Part shown: positions 58,051-64,000 of the stretch, one piece after another | How positions within the stretch are numbered: position 1 is the first letter of the stretch | How the letters are laid out: the number at the start of each line of letters is the position of its first letter | Notes under the pieces: model-generated | The model's input: the letters and a program-made list of their open reading frames with translations, nothing else | Told to the model about the DNA's origin: nothing | Databases searched by the model: none | Made by a program: the position numbers and the translations under genes | Assembly (NCBI RefSeq): GCF_014066305.1 | Contig: NW_023501064.1 | Span: 186,001-250,000 of the forward strand | DNA length: 64,000 nt | Source: Letharia columbiana | Lineage: Eukaryota > Ascomycota > Lecanoromycetes > Lecanorales > Parmeliaceae | Direction of reading: 5' to 3'

Positions 58051-58701
58051 TTAAGTCCTTGGCGGTCTGCCCCCCTCAAATCGTCTTCCCGGGCGCTCAA
58101 CAGTCTGCTGTTGAGTGACAGGCTGAACATTGACATTGATGGAATCAAACTACAAACTCGACATTAGTATCATAAACCGACGGGTTCAACGGTAGAAGAC
58201 ATACCCCCAAGCTCTTCAGTAGATCCTTCGTATCGGCATCCACATCCAATTGCCCTTGCTCCGTGTTCTGCGTAAAGTCCAAAGCCGAGATTTCAGGGAC
58301 ATATTGATCCTTTCGCTCACGCTCTTCTTCTTGTAACTTGAACGAGATACCACGCACAGGACCTCGCTGAATACGCTTCATCAAATGGGTGGTGTAGCCG
58401 GCAATCTAGTGGTGAATGTGTTAGCTCTTACAGGACCTCTACGGCGAATAGCGAAGGAAACAAGCCCGAACCCACCTTGTTCCTCAAACGCTTGCTAGCA
58501 ATGATGGCGATTTCATCGCAGATCCGCTTGTTGGTCTCGAAGTCCAAGGTCAACTTGGGGTAGTAACGTTCGATTATAACTTTGGCGGATTTCTTGACGG
58601 TCTTCGTGCGAACGCGACCCTATGATTCGCAGAGACATCAGCTTGTGTAAGCTCTCAAAGCGTAAGGATTGAAAACGCAAGCTTGCGGACATGCATACCA
58701 T
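58051..58701 (-). CDS. RPS17: 40S ribosomal protein S17 (eS17)
   Basis: Model of 148 aa with exons 58701-58699, 58619-58476, 58405-58205 and 58149-58051. Reading: [20 protein letters not shown], then [49 protein letters not shown] and the C-terminal [14 protein letters not shown] ending RPPRT. These match eukaryotic eS17 throughout, and the length is normal. It is a component of the small ribosomal subunit near the beak. The first exon consists of the ATG alone, followed by a 79 nt intron; intron placement straight after the start codon is common in fungal ribosomal protein genes. The other introns are 70 and 55 nt. Confidence 0.95.
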
Positions 58702-58967
58702 CTTTGCTGTGACTTAAGATTTCGAGTTCGAGCCGTGATGGACAGAGGTCGTAATTCTTCGCTTGTGAGAAGTTTGTGGGCACAAGTACGGTGGACTACA
58801 GAGATCATGGCGCAGATCCTTAATTTGGAGGTCTTGGCAGGCAATTGGAACTGGATAGCATCACAACCATGATTTGACGATCATGATATACAAATTAAGG
58901 CTAGAACACCCTGGCTATGCTCTTTGGGAACCGAGTTCTATTTACAGAAATTTGTCAGTTGAAGAGT

Positions 58968-60383
58968 TTAGACCTTTTGATTCGACTGCCGTCCGTGTCG
59001 AAGAAGGCCATTAAGATCTGGCAGCTCGTCTTCTGGTCCAAGAAATGGCGAAGCTCTCCCACTGCTTCTTGCAGCACCCATATGTTCCAGTCCATAGCCG
59101 TGGGTCTCCCTTGACCTTTCAAGCTTGGACCTCGTCAATGTTGGCGTTTCTCGATATTGCGCGGCATCAACAGCTGCAGGCGGAGGCGCTACTCCCTCTG
59201 ATGAGTAGTAACCTTTCGCAATATTTTCAGAAGTTTTGTCACGTGGTCGCCTCGTTATAATATCAAGTCTTCCACGTGAATCGACACTTGCTCTCGTAGG
59301 GACACGAATATAAATTTTTGCACCACCAGGAATATCCGGATTATAGCCTGTGATGCCCGTTGAGTCGCGCGTGAATGACTGTCTTTGATCTTCCGCCACA
59401 ACGCCGCCAACTCCGATCAAGGCTCTATCGTGTTTGGCATTAGAGGCAGTGGTCTGTGGTCTGATCACGCGAGCTTGGACTGGCGCCGGTTCTTCTTGTG
59501 GCCCGAGTAAAGGATGATTATAGGTATGGGACCCAGTCCGAAGATACGAAAGACCAGCAGACGGATGTGTTGTCGGTGGCCCTTTCTTATCGTAGCTGGT
59601 AGTTGCAGAGCCTCGATCCCTTGGCAAATCCAGATATTCTTCGACAAGTTTGTGCAACTTATGCTCGTCGTTCCTCAGGCGCCTGGCGTAGACCTCGACA
59701 TCTTCCTCTGAGACTGCGACTGAATCTGGACCTTCCACATCTTCCCCACTTTCGGTGGCTTCCCGTCGTCGTGCTGTTGCCTTTTCCTCCGCTAGTCGTT
59801 CCCGCAAGAAGCGCCTGAAATCCAGCCGTCGCCTTTTCACATCCTTCTCCACGTATCGTCTGAACTCTCCTTCGTTCTTTCCCGCCAGCCAAGGGCCGCT
59901 GTACTTCCAACGCTGTTTGTTGGGATCATTGTCATCCTGGTAGGTGTTGTCATGTTTAGACTCGAATACGCTGCGTGGATAATGCTCTTGCTGCGCCGAC
60001 GCTTTTGTCGGCTTCTCCTCCGCCATTGATAGAGGCGTACCAAAGTCTTGCCATTTGCGAAGCGTCAGAGCATGACCTGCAGCGGAGCTGAAGTCTGTAA
60101 TGTGGTCGATTGAGTCTACATTGTCGATATGGATGGTGGGCGTTGAGGTCCTTGTTGTAGACTTCAGAGGCAACGGTCGTTTGAGTCCCCAGTCACCTCG
60201 GCCAAGAGATGATGCGGTTGTCTCGATGGCAGCATGAGTAGGGTATGGAAGAGTCGCGGTATCGGATTTATGATTTGCGGATGCTGTAAGATCTGAGCTC
60301 GGCCTTGGGAGTGGTGCTGGTAAGGAAAAAAGTCTAGATGTCCTGAGTAGGTTGGCTGTGGGCGACAGCCCCCTCATAGACAT
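58968..60383 (-). CDS. MRP51: mitochondrial small-subunit ribosomal protein Mrp51
   Basis: A single exon of 471 aa. The ATG at 60383 starts MSMRGLSPTANLLRTSRLFS, an Arg/Ser-rich, acid-free stretch that fits a mitochondrial targeting peptide; the frame further upstream has only a TTG. Family signatures are SLGRGDWGLKRPLPLKST, IHIDNVDSIDHITDF and TLRKWQDFGTPL near the N-terminus, and RWKYSGPWLAGKNEGEFRRY in the middle. The C-terminal half is lysine/arginine-rich with low conservation. Mrp51 belongs to the mitochondrial 37S subunit and in yeast affects translation of mitochondrial messages through their 5' leaders. Confidence 0.85.
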   Translation of the reverse strand: MSMRGLSPTANLLRTSRLFSLPAPLPRPSSDLTASANHKSDTATLPYPTHAAIETTASSLGRGDWGLKRPLPLKSTTRTSTPTIHIDNVDSIDHITDFSSAAGHALTLRKWQDFGTPLSMAEEKPTKASAQQEHYPRSVFESKHDNTYQDDNDPNKQRWKYSGPWLAGKNEGEFRRYVEKDVKRRRLDFRRFLRERLAEEKATARRREATESGEDVEGPDSVAVSEEDVEVYARRLRNDEHKLHKLVEEYLDLPRDRGSATTSYDKKGPPTTHPSAGLSYLRTGSHTYNHPLLGPQEEPAPVQARVIRPQTTASNAKHDRALIGVGGVVAEDQRQSFTRDSTGITGYNPDIPGGAKIYIRVPTRASVDSRGRLDIITRRPRDKTSENIAKGYYSSEGVAPPPAAVDAAQYRETPTLTRSKLERSRETHGYGLEHMGAARSSGRASPFLGPEDELPDLNGLLRHGRQSNQKV

Positions 60384-60784
60384 GCTGCGATGCTGGATCG
60401 ATTTTTGGAAAGGCAATACTTCAGATGGCAGATTCGTAGTAGATTGACGCTGTACGAGTACGAGTAGAGATTCAGAAAAGGCCTTTAGTCCTTATTGGGA
60501 AGCGTTGTCTCTTCAACCGGCTAAACCATGGATGAAACCTAAGAGTCAGGGTGCTGTAAAGACTACCTCAAGACCGCCTCGGGCAATGTCTTGAAACTTC
60601 AAAATTGTTCCAGTGATTCGAGCCGCATCTCTCCTTGACCTGATGCTACGGTACTTCGGTAGAAAATTCGAATAGTCATCCGGGACATCGATACCAAGCT
60701 TCCCTTCCGCACCAGTATTGCGCCTTCATGGATTGACCGCATCAACAAACCTCTCGAACTTCGAGCGCATACCTTCAATCAGTT
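60384..60784. other. divergent promoter between MRP51 and the chitin synthase
   Basis: 401 bp between divergent starts; no gene seen. Confidence 0.4.
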
Positions 60785-63700
60785 ATGGAGCGCCCTTCTA
60801 CTCCAAATGGAGGTCCCCCGGGATACTCAGCAGCGCCTCCATCTTACTCGACTACGCCAAAGGACAATACCCCCACAAACTTGGCAAACAATGGCTCTAC
60901 AATGCGACTGTTGAGTTCCCAAGATGATACGGAGCGCCGCTCGTACGTTTCCCCCACAAGGCCCCCCCGTGCACATACAAGTCCCAGGCGCAAACCTATC
61001 ATCAAAAGAAATATGGCGAATGACTCCTACAATTCGAATGGCGTAGACCAATTGAATCAGGACGAGGCCAATCCAACCCCCTCTCAATGGTCATCCTCTG
61101 CCCAAGTAGGCAAAACAAATGAATCTCCCAAACGTCGTGCCACAGTTCGTGTGCATTTCAAGACACAAAGCTTACCCCCAGGAACTTCTAGCCCCGTGTC
61201 CCCCTCGCGAACGTATCTGAATTACCGTCCGTCATCATCCGCCTCCTCTCTTCCACGACCGCAATCTCCTTCCATACTGGACACTGCGCCAAGGCTAGCC
61301 CCAACCTCAGCAGACGCGCCATCTTATCTGCCGTATATTCCAAGTCGCAACTCACCTACACGATCGCTGTTATCACGCACGTCCTCCGAATCATCTCGCC
61401 CTCCTCCATCTGACATTGCATACGAACCGGTAGATCTCAATGGGAACCCTCGTCCAGGTTCGCCATCTTCAAAGTACGGAGGCAGTTCTAAACGACCTCT
61501 CCCTCCTGCACCATTGTTCTCTGGCCCACAAGCTGCGAGCCAGTCTTCCGGAAATCTCGCAGAAGCTACGGCAATTCCAATCCATGAAGACGAAGACGAT
61601 GTTTTCGGGCCCCCAAGTGGAGATCAATCAAGTGGGCGTCTGAGACCAAGCCTCAAGTCTTACGAGTCTTTTCAGTCCCAGTCAACTTCCACAGAGGACC
61701 TCTACTCAAAAGAAGATGAGGATCATTACGGTCCTGCACCAACAGGAAGGCAAGAGCGAAGACGCGGCGCAAGGCAAGCGCAGATGGCAAAGAAGGAAGT
61801 ACGGCTCATCAACGGAGAACTCATCCTGGAATGCAAGATACCCACAATTCTCTATAGCTTTCTCCCGCGAAGGGACGAGATCGAGTTCACCCACATGCGG
61901 TACACTGCCGTGACTTGTGACCCTGATGACTTCACATTGAAAGGGTACAAATTGAGACAGAACATCGGCAATACTGCGAGAGATACAGAGCTCTTCATAT
62001 GCATCACAATGTACAACGAGGACGAGATTGATTTCACGCGTACCATGCATGGAGTAATGAGAAACATTTCGCATTTCTGCTCCCGTGCCAAATCAAGGAC
62101 ATGGGGAAAAGACGGGTGGCAGAAAATCGTTGTTTGTATAGTGTCAGATGGTCGTCGGAAAGTGCACCCAAGGACGCTGGACGCTCTTGCTGCAATGGGT
62201 GTGTACCAAGATGGCATTGCGAAGAATTTGGTGAACCAGCGAGAGGTCACAGCTCACGTGTACGAGTACACCACCCAGGTCTCCCTAGATGCAGATCTCA
62301 AGTTCAAGGGAGCCGAAAAAGGGATTGTACCTTGTCAGATGATATTCTGCCTCAAAGAGAAAAATCAGAAGAAACTCAATTCTCATCGGTGGTTCTTCAA
62401 TGCTTTTGGGAGAGCATTAAGTCCAAATGTCTGCATCTTGCTCGACGTTGGGACTAAACCGGGAGAGAATTCCCTTTATCATCTTTGGAAGGCTTTCGAT
62501 ACGGACTCCAACGTTGCAGGTGCATGTGGCGAGATCAAGGCAGCCAAAGGCAAAGGTTGGTTAGGATTGCTCAATCCTTTGGTTGCTTCACAAAACTTCG
62601 AGTACAAAATGTCCAACATCCTCGACAAACCTCTTGAATCTGTGTTTGGTTATATCACTGTTCTTCCGGGAGCCTTGAGTGCGTATCGTTACTACGCACT
62701 TCAGAATGATGCTACTGGCCATGGTCCATTGAGTCAGTATTTCAAAGGAGAAACGTTACATGGTCAAGACGCCGATGTCTTTACCGCGAACATGTATCTT
62801 GCTGAAGATCGAATCCTCTGCTGGGAGTTGGTCGCGAAAAGAGATGAGCGGTGGGTACTGAAATATGTCAAGAGCGCAACGGGGGAGACAGATGTACCTG
62901 GTAAGTGACCCGAATCCTTGCTTGAGGGCTGCACTGATACGGTCTCAATGCAGATGCTGTCCCGGAATTCATATCCCAGCGAAGAAGATGGCTGAACGGA
63001 GCCTTCTTTGCCGCGGTCTATTCGCTCGTGCATTTCAAGCAGATATGGCATACCGATCATTCCATTGCACGGAAAGTTTTGTTGCATATCGAGTTCGTCT
63101 ACCAGTTCGTCAGCTTGGCTTTCACCTTCTTTTCCCTCGTAAGTCGCAAATCTTCCTACTTTACCGAGGGATGGAGATTGACAGCCCTAGGCCAACTTCT
63201 ACCTAACCTTCTACTTCATTGCTGGATCACTCTCGGATCCGAAACTCGATCCCTTCGGCCACAATATCGGCATGTATATCTTCGTTATCCTTCGCTTCGC
63301 CTGTGTCCTTTTAATCTGCACTCAATTCATCCTATCAATGGGGAATCGACCTCAAGGGTCAGTATTATCCGTGTTCCAATTCATCTACATGGAAAGCGAC
63401 TAACCTCCCTCTCAGAGCCAAGAAAATGTACATGTCCAGTCTAGTCATATACTCGATAATCATGACCTACACCGTCTTCGCATCCATATACATCGTCGTT
63501 GTCCAACTCAAAAGTCCAACCACCTCGTTCCACCTTGGCAACAATATATTCACGAACTTAATCGTCTCGACCGGCTCAACCGTAGGCATATACTTCCTCA
63601 TGTCCTTCCTCTACCTCGACCCATGGCACATGTTCACCTCCAGCGCTCAATATTTTGCTCTCCTACCCTCGTACATCTGCACACTACAGGTATACGCCTT

Positions 63701-64000
63701 CTGCAACACGCACGACGTCAGCTGGGGTACCAAAGGCGACAACGTCATTCATATCGATCTCGGCGCAGCTGTGAGCGGCAAAGGCAACACGGTCGAGTTA
63801 GAAATGCCCAGTGAGCAGTTGGACATCGACTCCGGCTACGACGAAGCCCTGCGCAATCTCCGGGACAGACTCGAGGTCCCCAAGGACGGCGTCAGCGAAG
63901 CCACTCAGCAAGAGGATTACTATCGCGCCGTCCGCACATACATGGTCGTCGTGTGGATGATCTCGAACGCTATACTCGCCATGGCCGTCAGCGAAGCCTA
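60785..64000 (+). CDS. division 1 chitin synthase, 3' end cut by window
   Basis: Partial; exons 60785-62900, 62954-63138, 63191-63357 and 63416 to past the window edge, about 1017 residues visible. A 330-residue disordered Ser/Pro-rich N-terminus is followed by the catalytic part: [73 protein letters not shown] and, across the first intron, [16 protein letters not shown] with the QRRRW motif. Membrane segments begin in exon 2 and continue ([33 protein letters not shown]). [16 protein letters not shown] and [20 protein letters not shown] point to class I or II. It polymerises GlcNAc from UDP-GlcNAc into chitin at the plasma membrane. Introns are 52-58 nt. Confidence 0.95.

Overview
The window is nuclear DNA of a filamentous ascomycete (Pezizomycotina). 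Genes are dense on both strands. Most carry several 45-80 nt GT-AG introns with CTRAC-type branch sites, and they encode fungal proteins such as a division 1 chitin synthase, a CAP59-family mannosyltransferase, Bbc1, Sgf73, Itc1 and Ufe1. One AT-rich block looks like repeat DNA degraded by RIP. Unusually long introns that share an internal motif resemble the introner-like elements reported from Dothideomycetes, so that class is plausible but not proven. I rebuilt gene models by splicing open frames at GT..AG sites that restore family-typical protein sequence. All coordinates refer to this window.

Layout: 0.4-3.3 kb, an acidic F-box-like protein of unknown role; 3.2-4.8 kb (-), an ERGIC-53/Emp47-like cargo lectin; 5.4-7.1 kb, ALG8; 8.5-12.0 kb, the ISWI partner Itc1; 12.7-14.1 kb, SAGA subunit Sgf73; 14.6-16.4 kb (-), cytosolic AsnRS; 16.6-18.2 kb, a GT69 mannosyltransferase; 18.6-20.6 kb, an orphan with an RRM-like tail; 20.6-24.3 kb, a gene-poor stretch; 24.3-25.2 kb, a small SANT/Myb-like protein; 25.6-27.1 kb (-), Iwr1; 27.3-29.6 kb (-), a coiled-coil orphan; 30.0-31.0 kb (-), a tentative gene; 31.5-34.3 kb, a family X DNA polymerase; 34.5-37.6 kb (-), DNA ligase I; 38.0-39.2 kb, the SNARE Ufe1; 39.3-40.8 kb (-), aspartate aminotransferase; 41.1-43.1 kb (-), an MFS transporter; 44.2-46.6 kb (-), an AP-complex beta adaptin; 47.1-51.3 kb, a degraded nested transposon; 51.3-52.0 kb, EMC4; 52.4-56.2 kb (-), Bbc1; 56.6-57.6 kb, Rtr1/RPAP2; 58.1-58.7 kb (-), ribosomal protein S17; 59.0-60.4 kb (-), Mrp51; 60.8 kb to the window end, a chitin synthase cut by the edge.

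Most genes are housekeeping. Shared themes are the early secretory pathway and N-glycosylation (lectin, ALG8, EMC4, Ufe1, AP beta), chromatin and RNA polymerase II (Itc1, Sgf73, Iwr1, Rtr1), DNA repair (family X polymerase facing ligase I) and the cell wall or actin patch (chitin synthase, GT69, Bbc1). I see no metabolite cluster and no classical operon.

The most unusual signals are: (i) a family of long introner-like introns, concentrated in the polymerase gene and including two complete units placed back to back in one intron; (ii) a roughly 4.2 kb TIR element flanked by TA, split by a 2.3 kb segment bounded by 186 bp direct repeats that differ only by transitions; (iii) a roughly 290 bp MITE-like foldback between the transporter and the adaptin; and (iv) a GC-AG intron in itc1.
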